Source of the DNA: Triangularia verruculosa
Lineage: Eukaryota > Ascomycota > Sordariomycetes > Sordariales > Podosporaceae
Direction: 5' to 3'
DNA: 64,000 bases
Assembly: GCA_033296885.1 (NCBI GenBank)
Contig: MU863887.1
Coordinates: 1-64,000, forward strand
This document shows positions 13,349-25,357 of the stretch, piece by piece. Position numbers and translations under genes: made by a program. The notes beneath the pieces were generated by a model. That model did no database searches and was not told the DNA's origin. It worked only from the letters and a program-made list of their open reading frames with translations. Position 1 is the first letter of the stretch. Each line of letters starts with the position of its first letter.

Positions 13349-14294
13349 TTTGTGTCTATCTATTGCTCGTTCCGTGTATCAATTAGAAAAGTTGACCTCT
13401 GCTCGTGTCAGAAATCTTAATGGTCGTTGTCGTGGCGTGACGGGAAGTTGGCAGGTCGAGAGGTCGGAAGTGGGATGGTCACCCCGAAACTGATGCGATG
13501 CGGATTGCGAAGACCGCAAGGTGGATTCTTGGCAACGAAGGCAGGTTAAACGACTGTGGACTTTTGTCGGCTTGATAAGCAGCGCCCCTCTAACCGCAGC
13601 AACTAGCGGCAGTGGTTGCTCGTTGACTTGTTCGCCGCCTACAGGAAAAGCCGGCAGTATGAACTGAACAGTCAGACCCGTCCTGTCGGTTGTGTGGTCG
13701 TTTGCAATAGATTGGCGACGCTTTTCCCTCGCAGCAAGCTCTGATCAGCATCCCATTTGATGATGCCGTGCGGCGAGAAACCGACCACCACAGCTTCCGA
13801 CCTAAACCCGAAATGTGCTAGCGTTGAGTCACGTGTGGGGAGCCTCAGCTATGGAAGTATCGGACTCCGGGCACTTTTTGTACTGCGCAGTATGGGCTCC
13901 TCCCTAGGCAATGCTGCTGACGTAGCCTACAACTACAATACGTCCTTGATGCTATGTATCCCTGGGGTGACTAATTCACTCATCTGGTGTTTTGAGGATA
14001 TGTTGATACCACACATGAGACCAGGATACAATCATAGCATGAGCAGAGACATCCATCTGATTCCAGAACCCTATATACTCCGTTATATCCTCTTCTCCAT
14101 CGAATAAACATCCCGTCCCAAAAGCAAATCAACTAACAAGAGGGTGAATCCGTATTAAAACAGCAAAGCGCGATACCAAGAAATAGCAAATTCCCATCCG
14201 TCACGCCCAGCCCATGAATCCCATTGCCTAGCAATAAACACCCACCATTTTCCTTTCTAATATATGCACAATAACCTCCTTTTGGTTTTCCCTC
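13349..14294. promoter_or_regulatory. YTA12 promoter region and zinc-cluster gene 3' flank
   Basis: 946 nt between two minus-strand genes. The left part must include the m-AAA protease promoter and the right part the 3' UTR of the transcription factor. A 116-codon plus-strand frame at 13757-14107 has no recognisable content and is not called. Confidence 0.5.
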
Positions 14295-17200
14295 TCACAT
14301 CCTCTGCTGCCCGTCACTCCCGAAATTCCCATTCTCCACACTAGGATACGCCCCTCCGCTCATCTCGGCCCAGTCCCAATCCAGTGTCATCGGCAAACTG
14401 AACAGATCTTGTGGGAGCATTGGTTGTTGAAAGAATCCTCCCCCTATAGGTGGACTTGTTAGTCCTCCTGTGCCACCCATTGTGACTTGATTCATCGGAT
14501 CGAAACCTCCCATGTCCCCATAGTACTCGGCGGGAACACCTCCATTACCATTAGGAGGGGTGAAATCACCATGCCATCCTGTCGGCGCCATACCAGGCGA
14601 CGAGCTTGAGCTCATCGTCCCTGGATTTGCGCCGCCATTTATGGGACCGAATCCGCTGTGCGAGGGTGGTGAGCGGTGATCGTTTGGTGGTGGCGAGAGG
14701 TTGTTGTTGTTGGTATGGTTCTGGCTGTGATTGTGGACCGTGTGCGATGCCTGCGGTGTGGCCGAACCGGCCGTTGTCGGACGTGGTGTGGGAGCTGCCG
14801 CCGCCGGGTTGGGGTTGAATGATGGGGAGTCGCCCGTAGCAGTCGTCTTGGCTGCTGGTTGTTCGGTGTTTTTCCTCTTTCTCCTGTTTGCGTGCTCCTT
14901 CTCTGCTTTTTCAACCACCACCTTCGCAATTCTCTCGAACTCTGAGCAGACACCCAACATACGGTGAACACCACCTGTCTCGGCTTCCACGCCGAGCATA
15001 GACAGGAAGTTGACCACAACGTTCATGAGTTTTGCGTCTGAGCGTGCGCGAGGGTCTAATGGGTTTTGTAATACGTTTCCGAACAGTGTTACAAGCGCTG
15101 ACACGGGGAAGTAGAGAACCATCCTATGCAATGGTCAGCGAAATGTCTAAATCACAAAGGGTTCAGAATGACTTACCAGACACAAGAGAAATCTCCCTGC
15201 GGAATGTACTTGAGCAAAGAGATCGAAGCTCTAGCCGCAGAGGTGCACAACGCCGCTGAGGAGAAGATGCGAGGATTCAATGGCCGAGCATTAAGCCCCT
15301 GAATAGCATAGTTGGATAGCCTGCTGGTCCAGTATCCATGATGGATGGACATCCGATGGATGGTGGTCAAGCAGTTGTAATAGTTGAAGTGCAACATGAC
15401 GATATGCAGAATCAGTGGCGTGTGCGACGCTTTGATTTCGTGCTCCGGTCGAAAGTCGATAGGAATGCGGTCCTTCCAATCCTCAAGCTCCTGATCCAAC
15501 TCGCCGATAGTGTTCAAGAGCTCGCCATCAGACTGTTTGGTGGCCGAAGTCGCATACAGTTTGTTGTAAACCCTACTCTCGACAATCGAAAGCTCACACA
15601 TGACTCTAAACAGGTTCATCTTCCCCTTGCCATCCGCCAGCGGAATGTTGCCAATTCCATCTACCGGGTCAGCATCAGGCAGTTCCACATTCATATCATT
15701 ATCGTCCTGTGCCGGAGGTCTTCCTGACCGGAGGCACAGATCCTTATCCAACATGTAGGCGATCCAAAACACCCTCTTCCGTTGCTCGATCTCGATCGGG
15801 TTCAGATTGAAGTTGGTGCCGCGCTTGTGTAGGCCAATCGTATGCGCCAGTCGGATGGCAGTCGCAATGATCAGAGACGATGGCTGCGGGTTAGGAGTGC
15901 CTTGCATGAACATTGCCATACCCAACAGAGCCTGCACACTAAGCAGGTCCGTACAGCGCATCACAATTTCCGAGAAACACGCCATGGCGTTCTTCATGTA
16001 TGCCCACGCCTTGTCGTCTTCTTCCTGTGGCACAAGATTGCTCATCACACGCAGGCGATGCGCGATGGCCAGCGCCACGTTCAAACTTGCCCACCATCCG
16101 GAGCCGGTATAGGGGTCGCTGGAGTATTGTCGCTCCACCAGGTGCATGAATGTTGGCTGATGAAAAAGTGGGAACATGCAGTTGAAGTTTTCAAAGTAAT
16201 CCTTGAGGAGCGAGAGCGCTTCGTTCTTTGGGGGAAGGTCACGGAAGATGACACGGCGGAAAAGGTCACCAAACACATCGGGTTTCCAGGCGGTCCACTT
16301 GTGGTCGTCGATGGAGACATCCGAGATCATCCGCTGGAAGGAAGAGTCGCCCATCTTCTCATTCACCCACTGAATTCCCTTGGGTGAGAAGATGGAGAAG
16401 CCAGACGATGAACCTGCCACATGTTAGCGACAAACAAGCAACACAAGACCTTCAAAATCAGCACTTACCGATATATCTCGTCTCGCCACAGTTATTCGTC
16501 ACTAGGGAACACATCATTTCACTCAATTCGGCAACCTCCTCTTGTTCTTCCTCCTGTCCATCTTTTTCTGGTGTGATAGACTTTCTCTTGTCCTTTGGAT
16601 CCTTCGTTGGCTCTGGCGACGCCAGTGAGCTCTGAGGGGTTGACACATTGCCATCATGACCCGAGGTGGCTTGTGAGGGTGATGTGGGATTCGACGCAGC
16701 TTGAGAAGCCTGTCTCGACTGCTGCTGCTTCTCCGCGAGCTTCTTCTCCAACGTCCCCAGATCAGTCGCGCCATTGTCATCTTCCCCAAGCAAGCCTGCG
16801 CCAAGACCGTTAGCGGATCTCTCAACCAAAGTTAGGAAAGCCATATGCATACCTGAGAGCCTCAAGAGATGTTCCATGCGACCTAATCTGTTCTCGAGAC
16901 CTTCGATGTATTTGGCCCTATTGGTCGACTTGTCAGCCCAATGGTCAAAAGTAACCAGAGCTACACCAAAATACGCACCCCTTGGGCGGATTCCTCTTCT
17001 TTTCCACCTGTGTGAAAACGCAGTCGGTCTTGTAGTTGATGCAGTGTGTGCAGGCCGGTAGCTTTCCGTCGCATTTGATCTTCTTCTTCCTGCACATATC
17101 GCATGCCTGCAGATGAACCAGCGAGTCAGCAAAACGCCACATCCCGTCATTGGAACCACAAATGCATTTCAACTCACCCTCGCGATCCTCCTCCTCTTTG

Positions 17201-17378
17201 CTTCATTTGTGTCTTCAAGTAGTCCAGGGTCTCCAAACATCTGCGCGGCCATAAGGTCGGGTGGTAGCTGTGGCATCGGCAGGCCATGTTCTGCGTAGCC
17301 GCCAAAGATCTGAGGTGGTGGATTCATGAGCGGTGGTGCTTGTATGGGCATCTGAAAGCCCCCGTGCATGTGGTCCAT
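14295..17378 (-). CDS. Zn2Cys6 transcription factor with fungal_trans domain
   Basis: Nuclear fungal transcription factor of 928 aa. Six exons: 17378-17178, 17106-16979, 16917-16853, 16795-16469, 16413-15177 and 15123-14295, all in frame. The first intron splits the DNA-binding region just before the zinc cluster. The cluster is C-X2-C-X6-C-X6-C-X2-C-X6-C, Cys 69, 72, 79, 86, 89 and 96. A linker ([19 protein letters not shown]) and a short coiled dimerisation helix follow. The middle-homology domain (PF04082 type, about residues 270-600) includes FPLFHQPTFMHL and KRVFWIAYMLDKDLCLRSGRPP. The C-terminus is Asn/Pro/Gly-rich and probably activating. From memory, the linker and helix resemble CLR-1/ClrA cellulose regulators, but I cannot confirm this and give no symbol. 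Confidence 0.9.
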
Positions 17379-20323
17379 TGTGGATGGTATGATCGCCTAG
17401 TTGGCGTTAGTCTGTCGCAAAGTTGATATCACGATGTCAAGAGTCGTAGGTATGTCAGATCGGCCGAAACCGTTGTGAGCACCGATCGATAATATAGAGT
17501 ATTAGGCGGGGCGAGGAGCGGGACGATAAAGTGTGGAGGTGGGTAGGTGTGTGTCGAGGATCACTTTCGTAGGCGCCGGGCAAAGAAGGGGTTGCTATTA
17601 TTACCGTCCACTCTTTTCTTTGCGGGTTGCTTGTCGAATCAGGGGTGAAGTGTGCCGAATAACCCGTGTACGGGGGGCTGAGTTGCTGCTGCTGCTGAAT
17701 ACAATTTGGCTTGCTATGCCAACAAAAGACATCCGAATATCACCTCAGCACTTCGGTCGCGGGGACGTTGCGCAGGACGAAGAGAGAGCTCCAAGCTTTG
17801 GGGTCAGGTTCAGGTTCCTCCAAAAATCGGTAGCCAGCTCGCTGGGATCCAATGTCTTAGGGCGGGAGGAGGTCACGAAGGCAAGCCACGCCGCGAATTG
17901 GCGAAGCAGGGCTGAAGAGAAACCGGGGAAGATGTGGCAGGATATCGATGTGGGATTGCGATTGCGAATTATTCGTGAGGACTCGTGGCGATTCGAGCCG
18001 ACGGTCGAGTGATTAAATTGTTCGTTATGTACAGTCGAAGAGACGAAACCAGCAAAAGACAAGACGGCCACTTTGAAAGAAGAGCTGCGGCAAAGTGCCC
18101 ATATTAAGGTGTGTCAGAGCCCCAGTCCAGTGTGTCCCAGCGGGCTGCCTTAGCGGGGGACGAGCGAGAGCGATCACCAAGACTTGACGACGTTAGGTAG
18201 GACAGGCATGTGGCATGTGGGGGCTGGGGTTGACTGAGCGCACGGGCTGGCGGCCGAAATTCAGGGTGTTCTTCTTGCTGTTCCAGGTCCGACTTTACGG
18301 CGGGGAGGTGCTGCTTGGTAAGCTTCAATCAAGCCGATGACGACGCAGATTTCTTTCCTCTCGGGGTTTATTCATTGTCCAATGTCCGTTTATCGCGTCA
18401 AATTGGCCAGATGAGGATATATGAAACGGCACAGCGGAGGAATCTCACCCCATCCGTCCATAGACAACCTCACGCACTGCCCGCACTGCCCGCTATGCCG
18501 AGCCTTTCTTCAGCTTGTAGTCAAGCTGCAGGAGTACGACCTACCCCAGACCGGACCCAAACGTTGAACTTCAACACTCAGGTGCCATCCACCGCCCCAG
18601 GCCCGTAGTCCGGCGTTTGGAAGTGGGTTGAATACTAATACTGAGCCTACTTCTAGGGGGTGGAAAGGGGCGGGCGATATCAAGGCGGCATATCGTACAC
18701 TATCATCAGAGCATCTCTTATCAATCTACGAGATGCTTTGTCCTTTGTGATCACCCGTCTCAAGGCCTCCAAAATAGACTGATGGCCATAACCTTCTGCT
18801 ACTAAAGTGGTGACGCCACGCTTCGTGAATTTCAGGCATTGCAGACTTTCCATGACCATGGTGATGTTCAGGGTTTCAACATCATGTCATGCCTCACCGA
18901 GACCTTCTGCGGTTTTCTTCAAGGCTTCCATCGTGCCCGAAACCCGAGGTCGTCGAAGACGATCACGAACTGCAAATCCCGTCAAAGAGAAGGCTTTAGG
19001 TGTGATTGATGAGCTTAGTCGATTTCGTGCGAGCAAGGGGTTCCCAGAAGCCGCTGTTTGTGAGACAGTGATGAAACGGGGATGTGTTGCCATAGAGGGG
19101 GCGTCAGAAACCCCGCCGCTTGGACATCAGCGTACCATGGTCAGTCATGACAAATTCAACGAACATCAAAACCTTTTAATCCTTTTAGATTGATTGCTCT
19201 TGTTTAATGTCTTGCTGGAGAATAGCCACCTCTCTTGCCAAGCGTCCTATACGTGGAACTTGCCATCGTCCCATCTCGGAAGGATCAATGATAAGACGAG
19301 GCTTAACTCTTGCAGCATGAACCTCAAGCTCCAATGGAATTCGAAGGCCAAAGTACGGCCAGAGTAAGTCAATGCCATGCTGACACAAGCACTACGGGCG
19401 GATGGCCTTTCGGATCAGTATTGTTTCCTAGCTCGGGCAGTCAAGTGACCTTTGGTGGCCAAGTGCTTTCTCTGGATTCGAGCTGATGGGCGACACAAAG
19501 CCGCATCTCACTAATTTTGGCCATTCTCTTTGAGAGAAAACCGATGATAGCCACCATCGCTGGCGGCTCAGCAAGGCTATGCTGAGCTCATTTCATTTTC
19601 CTTATCAGATAACTCTCAGCCTTGGAGCCCCAGACATGCCAACCTGATGTCATGGTAACGCCATTGGTTTCTTGCTCCTAGAACAAAACAAAATGATAGA
19701 CCTCCTTTTTCAACCCCTGACCCCCTGAAATCATCCTTCGATTTCGCAGCTTTGCTAGCCGCCTTATTGCCACCAAGCACCCACTCATAAGCAACAAATA
19801 ACAAGAAGATAAACACATTCCACAGTTATATTTCCAAATGATGCTAGAATATGCTCAGGCAATATATACAATGAAATTTTCCACACAAAAAGGACACTCT
19901 CCGCTTGCTTGCTCTGGCTTCTTCTGTTTTATCCCCAAAGTCCGAAACGCTACCTAGTCGATGATTTTCATCACCGGTCGGTATGAAAGCTGACCAACAT
20001 ATTTCCAAAGCCAGCCCAGCCCGCGAACCAATCCCAATAATCTATCCATGCAAGAGGTCCTGCGGTTGTCCGACCAAAAATCGCAAAAAATGGTCCGGTA
20101 TATCCAAAAAGCCAAAAAGTATGAAATGCAAGCAAGTGGCGGTAGCTTGCAAAAAGGCATCAAAAAGTAAGCCCGCCGATTAAGCAAGAACTCGCTCTTC
20201 TAGAAGAATGTTCAAATGACAAAAAATGTCTCAACCCCTCCGACGCCAGTGTACCAGACATTATTGAGCAGATAAGTGTGCGGCATGTACAAGTGTTGCG
20301 CCGCGAGCGTAATGCTTCAGACG
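17379..20323. other. Gene-poor stretch upstream of the zinc-cluster gene
   Basis: 2.9 kb between the transcription-factor start and the 3' end of the next minus-strand gene. The left part is the factor's promoter and leader, unusually long for the window. The centre has coding-like blocks on the minus strand, listed separately. The right part (about 19.6-20.3 kb) is AT-richer and looks like 3' UTR of the membrane-protein gene. No intact gene is supported. Confidence 0.5.
18679..19557 (-). other. Coding-like blocks, possible decayed gene
   Basis: Three minus-strand blocks read like protein but do not form a clean gene. Block A, 19557-19450, is an ATG frame of 36 codons ending at AAG before GTCACT. 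Block B, 19379-19185, starts after a TGTCAG acceptor, is in phase with A (HGIDLLWPYFGLRIPLELEV...) and ends at a TAA-type stop. Block C, 19093-18679, reads MATHPRFITVSQ..., passes one in-frame TGA at about 18887, and continues for about 69 more codons ending ...DALMIVYDMPP. The A/B intron has a poor donor and the B/C connection is not resolved. I recognise no family. It could be a pseudogene, a gene with introns I misplaced, or chance, since opposite-strand frames here can also look plausible. Confidence 0.27.
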
Positions 20324-21903
20324 CTATGAATCTTCGGTGAATCGAGACTGGGAAACACGCGATCCCGCATGCTGTATGTTGATACTCCGGCCGACAGGAT
20401 CCTGGACTTGGAGCAAGTTGGGAAAAGCAGACCGCCGTTGACCAGGATGAGATGGGCCACGCTCCTCGACCGCAGTTCGTGCTGGACCGTCGTGGTAAAC
20501 AATGACACCACTTTCCGGTCGCATTGGTGAGCCGAGCTGTAGAGGCGGGAGATTCGAGCTGTCGAGGAAGGCCTGAGAATCCCGGTAGTATGACGTGCCG
20601 ACACTGGTATGCGGATCTGGATCGCTATATCCATCTCCTCCTGACTCCAATACTGATACCAATTTCCTCCCAGAAACGCGATAGAATCCCTTTTCCTCTG
20701 GCTCGGCAGGCGGTGCTTCGATGGCGCGGTTTCCCCTCAGCTTGGCGAGCGCAGATGGAGCTGCGAATGGGAACCGAAGTTGTGACATTCTCCCCGCGCC
20801 ACCACTAGGCCCAGACGATGGGCCGGGACCAAGACCTCTGCCGCGTATCGTGCTGTCTCCATCTCCAAGCAGCAGAATTCCTCTCCCCTGCTGTTTCCTC
20901 CACTTGAGGAAAAACATCAACACCAAGGCCACAAGGGCAATACCAGCAACACTGCCCACCACTCCACCGACCACGGCGTTTCGGGCCTCGGGGGTCAATC
21001 CAGGGCCCGGCGCAGGGCTACTGTCCTCGGACGTAGGTTCCGGTGCCGGGATGCCAGCAACGCCAGCATCACCACCGAATCCATTGATCACTACGGTTGG
21101 AGCAATCGAGGTGGTCGAGGTCAGTCGTGTGCGTGAGCTAGTGCTGCTCTTGGTAAAAGAAGACGAAGTTGTTGAACGAAAGAAAGACGTCGAAGTCCTG
21201 GTAGAGTTGTGAAAGAGGCCTGTTGTGCTATTTGTAAAGAGTGTGGGTGGTAAGCGAGCTGGGATGTGTGTTAGTCGAGGTAGCAGTTGGTAAGACAGGG
21301 ATGAGCCGTACTGGACGAGGAATTAAAGTTCCCCGAAGAGAGTATGGGAAATGGGGGCGTAATGCCGGAAGGAGTGGACGTCAGCGTCTCTACGGACGTT
21401 GACTGGAACGAGGATGAGAACTCGGGCTCGGTCACGGCCGGAGACGTGGGCGTCGGCGTGCCATCTTGGCTGGGATCGACAGTCAGGTCGGGGAGAGACA
21501 CGCTGGGCAATAGGTCGTCGGGCGTGGTGAGGCCAGCAGTGACAGCTGCCGGGACGTTGTCTATGGGCGATGGTGCGACGGGATCCGAGCGAAGGGTCGA
21601 AAGGCTAACGAGTGCGCCTGTGGCATCGACGTACTGGACGACAGAGACAGTTTGGATGACAACGACCTGGCGTGCATGCAGTTTCGCATCGGAGGGGGAA
21701 CGAGCGTGGGTTTCTGGAACGTGTGGTTGTTGCACTTCGGGGTTCTCGAGCGATTGAGAGAACTCCCGGTGCAAACGTCGGTGCTGGTTGTGAGTGTGGT
21801 GGTTGATGATGGGAGAGTGGTTGTGAGCGTGATCGTGGCGGGTGCGGCGGGCCTGAAAGAGTGAAGGCCCAGCGCCGCCAGCGCCCTGGTCGTGGTTAGT
21901 CAT
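20324..21903 (-). CDS. Single-pass membrane protein with Ser/Thr-rich ectodomain (Mid2/WSC-like layout)
   Basis: Not assignable to a named gene. Two exons, 21903-21312 and 21258-20324. The 53-nt intron has GTACGG, a CTAACAC branch and CCCAG, giving 508 aa. The N-terminal about 80 residues are His/Arg/Asn-rich and end in HARQVVVIQTVSVVQYVDATG. Next comes a long Ser/Thr/Pro-rich region, likely O-glycosylated. One membrane helix lies at about 292-315 (AVVGGVVGSVAGIALVALVL), followed by a basic stop-transfer KWRKQQGRG and a cytoplasmic tail of roughly 190 residues. This is the architecture of fungal wall-stress sensors, but no WSC cysteine domain is present. No classical signal peptide is seen at the chosen ATG, so either the helix is a signal-anchor or a first exon is missed. 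Confidence 0.75.
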
Positions 21904-23279
21904 GGGGCTTGCGTAGGCAGCGCAGGCTGGGAAAAAAAGTGGGAAAAACGAGTGACGGCAGCTATTCGTTGCCCAAAAAGGAGTGTGGGAGTGTCTCGGT
22001 GATCGGTAGGTAGTCGGTACAGGACCCGTATTGGCGTGAGCCCTAGCAACAGGAATCCCGTATTCGATGGGTCGGCGGTGTTGCGTTGGATTGCCGCGGC
22101 TCGTAATGGATGTGGTGCTGCGTGATTCGGTGCAGTTGACTTGTCATGGTCGCTATCATTCCATCTTGGTCCAGAGAGTGGCAGGCTCTCTTAGGATCGC
22201 TGTCCTCTCCTGGTGATCTCCATGGGGACTCCTCTCGGGTCGGGTGTCGCGCTGTTGGGGCGGGATCTGGTTAGGTATATCTGGTGCTCCTGTTCACGTT
22301 GACCGGCGACGAGAAGGAAAAATGGACTAGGAAAAAGAGAAAAACAAGGGCGCCGCCATGGATATAGGATCTTCCCGTGTTTTCTTCCTTTGCAGGTAAA
22401 TTAAGATTGCTGCTGGCCGTTGCAGAAACAGCCCAGGGAGCCCAGCAGTCCAAACGATGAGCTCCGCACGACGTGAGCGGGCATCAAGCCCGAGCCTGGC
22501 TGCTCTGCAATCTCGCTTCCCTACCAAGGTTGGCTCTTCTTCAGCAGGGCAGCCCGCGATTGGCCAATCACGGATGCCTCTGCCCCTACGGGAGTGCGGG
22601 TTCCCACTCGCCCATTGGCCCACTCTTTCGATATGCATTCTTGGGGCCAGAATTGGGCTCTGCCTATCGACAGCAGAGAACACGAGCTTCATCTGAACAT
22701 GACCAAGTCGACCGTTACACCGACGGGAACAGACGTGTCATGTCTCTCGTGTCGGCGGTGACCATCAAAAGCTGCCTTCTCTTGATCTCTCGATAGTTCG
22801 AGCACACTCTCGGATGGGCACCCTTACCTCTGGGACTCCATAAGGTAGTGATACGTACTCGATGGGCTCCATCGATCGTTTCATAAACCTCCGTTCAAAT
22901 CTCATCTGTTCTCATAGGGCAGCCCGAGCCGACTCGGAGGAATCACGGGTATCCGTACCGGAAGCCAGGTAGCGCAACATCGGACGAAGACGAACCTGCA
23001 AGTCTTCGTTTCCCTGTGCGGGGCTTGGGTAACCTGCGTTAGCGCAACTGCTCCTCGACTTCACCTCTTTCTTGGGCACCCACACTTGTGTACACACTCC
23101 ACCCGCCACGCAACACCACATCTTTGAAGCTCCAGTCAGGAAACACAGCCTCATTTGGCATGCTTCCGTAGCCACGTTTTTGCTGTTGTTGTGTCACCCG
23201 AGTTTTTGTGCAGTTTATTGAGTGGTTTTCTGTCTACAGATCTAAACATATCTCCAATACAACTAGCGTTTCTGACGTC
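21904..23279. promoter_or_regulatory. Divergent intergenic region
   Basis: 1376 nt between the starts of the single-pass membrane protein (-) and the alpha/beta-hydrolase (+), so it must hold both promoters. No additional gene and no obvious repeat is seen. Confidence 0.55.
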
Positions 23280-25357
23280 ATGCCATCAACCACAAGCTCA
23301 AACCTATCACCACCACCGTCTGTGCATTCGACGCTCCAGCTGCCAAATGCCTCTTACGGGTTGCCAACATGGTCATCTGGCCCGGGCCTCGTTCGAGACC
23401 CCCGAATGTCTTCGACACAGTCATTGGTGTCGTCGACGGCCGGGATGACAATGCAGGAGCCGGGGCAGTCATCGAGGCGCAAGCTGCTGGTAATCTACAT
23501 CCACGGCTTCATGGGCAACGACTCGTCATTTCGCTCATTTCCCGCACATGTCCATGCTTTTCTCAAGGAGACCCTGGCCGAGACTCATGTCATTCACACC
23601 AAGATTTATCCCCGGTACAAGACCTACAAATCGATCGAGGTAGCATGTGAGAACTTCAGCAAATGGCTGGCGCCACATGAATCCCCCACCACTGATGTGG
23701 TGCTGGTGGGGCATTCTATGGGTGGCCTTCTGGCTGCCGATATTGTTTTGTTGGTACGTTTGTCTTCTATGTCAACCTCTTTCTCGTTGTGCATTAGCCT
23801 CATCATGGCCTATCTTGGGGGCGGCCGCCGCTGCACATGTTTTCCTGAGACAAGAGCCGAGCTGACAGCGGCCCTTGTTAGCCAAGACATGATGCACCAC
23901 CAGATGGAGGACCTCCTTTCCGTCATAGAATCTTAGGGGGCATCTCCCTTGACGCTCCCTTACTTGGTTTGCACCCAGGGATTGTCGTATCCGGCATAGC
24001 AAGTCTCTTCCGGCCCTCACCTGGACCGCCGACCGCCCTGGATAGGGCCTCGTCAGATTCGGTAATACCCCAAGACATTGCACCATCACCGCCATCAGGT
24101 CGAATATCCCCAGAAGTCTCCATCTACGAACAAACCCGCCCTCCCTCCGGGGCGCCCTCCCCCATCCTGAGGCAATCCCCTTTCCCCTCACCATCAGCAC
24201 CGGACCCCACCTACAATCCAACCTTCTTCAATGACGTCGCCTTCGTTGACCGTGGCTGGCTTAGGAACATAGCCCACTTTGCACAAAAGCACAAGCAAGA
24301 AAATCTTATCGAGGCAGCTGCCAACCACATCGTCTCTCACCTCGAGTTTGGCGGCTGTCTAGCCGACTGGAACGGCTTAAAGACTAGATACAAGAAAGTA
24401 CGCCAACTAGAAGACATTGACGACATAACCCACCCTGAACGCGGCCCCAGAGTAAGATTTGTAAACTACTACACCGTCTCTACCGGTATCCCAAAGAAAC
24501 CTCGTAAACCTAGCACGCCATCACCACCAGACAATGGCCTCCTCAGACCATCCACTTCTTCGCCCATCCAGTCAGGTGTCTCTACCCCTCGGATATCAAT
24601 AGAAGACCACAGCGACGCCGGCCGAGCAGAGATTCTCCAGGTGCTAGAACCAACACCAATGTCCGAAGAGCCAGCTCTCGAAGAGGAACCGTCTTCCCCA
24701 ACCCCATCCGTCTCACCACCACCATCCCCATCACCACCAGAGGAAGACGAGCTCCCCCCTATCCCCGACGAGCCCACACCCCCAACACCCCCAGACCTAT
24801 CCTCCATCCCCGACAAGGACTCCCGCAAGGCCACGGAAAAAAACTACAAACAAGCCAAAAAGACATACGAAGAAGCCCTCAAAACCCGCAACAAAGCCAT
24901 CAAAACCCGGGAGAAACTCGTCGCCCAACGGGCAAAACAAGCAGAAAAGCTCCTCGCCCAGCAAGCCAAAGACGCCGAAAAGCAGCAAAAGCTCGCCGAG
25001 AAGGAAGCCAAAGCCGAGCAGAAGGCCTACGACAAGCAGCAAAAGCAACGAGCCAAGCTCTCCAAATCATCCCCCCCGTCCCCCGAGATTGAAGACGACG
25101 ACCGAGAGCAGCAGCAACAAGGCAGGAAACAGCGGCTGGGCAAGTTCTGCCTCTTGCCGAGAGAAAAAGACGACAGGTGCTGGGTCCAAGTCTACATGCA
25201 GGACGTCGACGAGGTCGGCGCGCATTGCGGGCTGTTCTTTGACGCGGCGCCCCACTACGAACGGCTGGTTGGGGACGTGGGAGAGAGGATCGTCGCCTGG
25301 GTGAGGGGGGATGCTGACCGGAGGGCGATTTGGGACGAGGTGGATGATCTGGACTGA
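23280..25357 (+). CDS. Alpha/beta-hydrolase (DUF676-like serine lipase fold) with long acidic/coiled C-terminus
   Basis: Predicted serine hydrolase of 649 aa. Exons are 23280-23753 and 23882-25357. The 128-nt intron (GTACGT...TTGTTAG) is phase 0 and rejoins LAADIVLL to a frame reading FRHRILGGISLDAPLLGLHPGI. The hydrolase core shows VIYIHGFMGNDSSF (oxyanion region, about 72-85), the nucleophile elbow GHSMGG with Ser146, and the D/E..PFLG-like segment after the intron. The middle is Pro/Ser-rich and disordered. A Lys/Glu/Ala/Gln-rich coiled segment (AEKQQKLAEKEAKAEQKAYD region, about residues 515-570) follows. The C-terminus is compact (KFCLLPREKDDRCWVQVYM...). The ATG at 23280 is the first ATG in frame. 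The substrate is unknown; fungal relatives are usually annotated as lipases or GPI-inositol-deacylase-like proteins. Confidence 0.85.

Noticed and set aside
11522..13420. A 632-codon plus-strand open frame
   Set aside because: It lies antisense to the YTA12-type gene. It is Arg/Leu-rich with no domain, as expected for the mirror of a GC3-biased coding strand.
19954..20187. Hydrophobic 77-codon minus-strand frame
   Set aside because: It has no ATG start, and a Lys-rich plus-strand frame covers the same bases. It lies in the probable 3' UTR of the membrane-protein gene.
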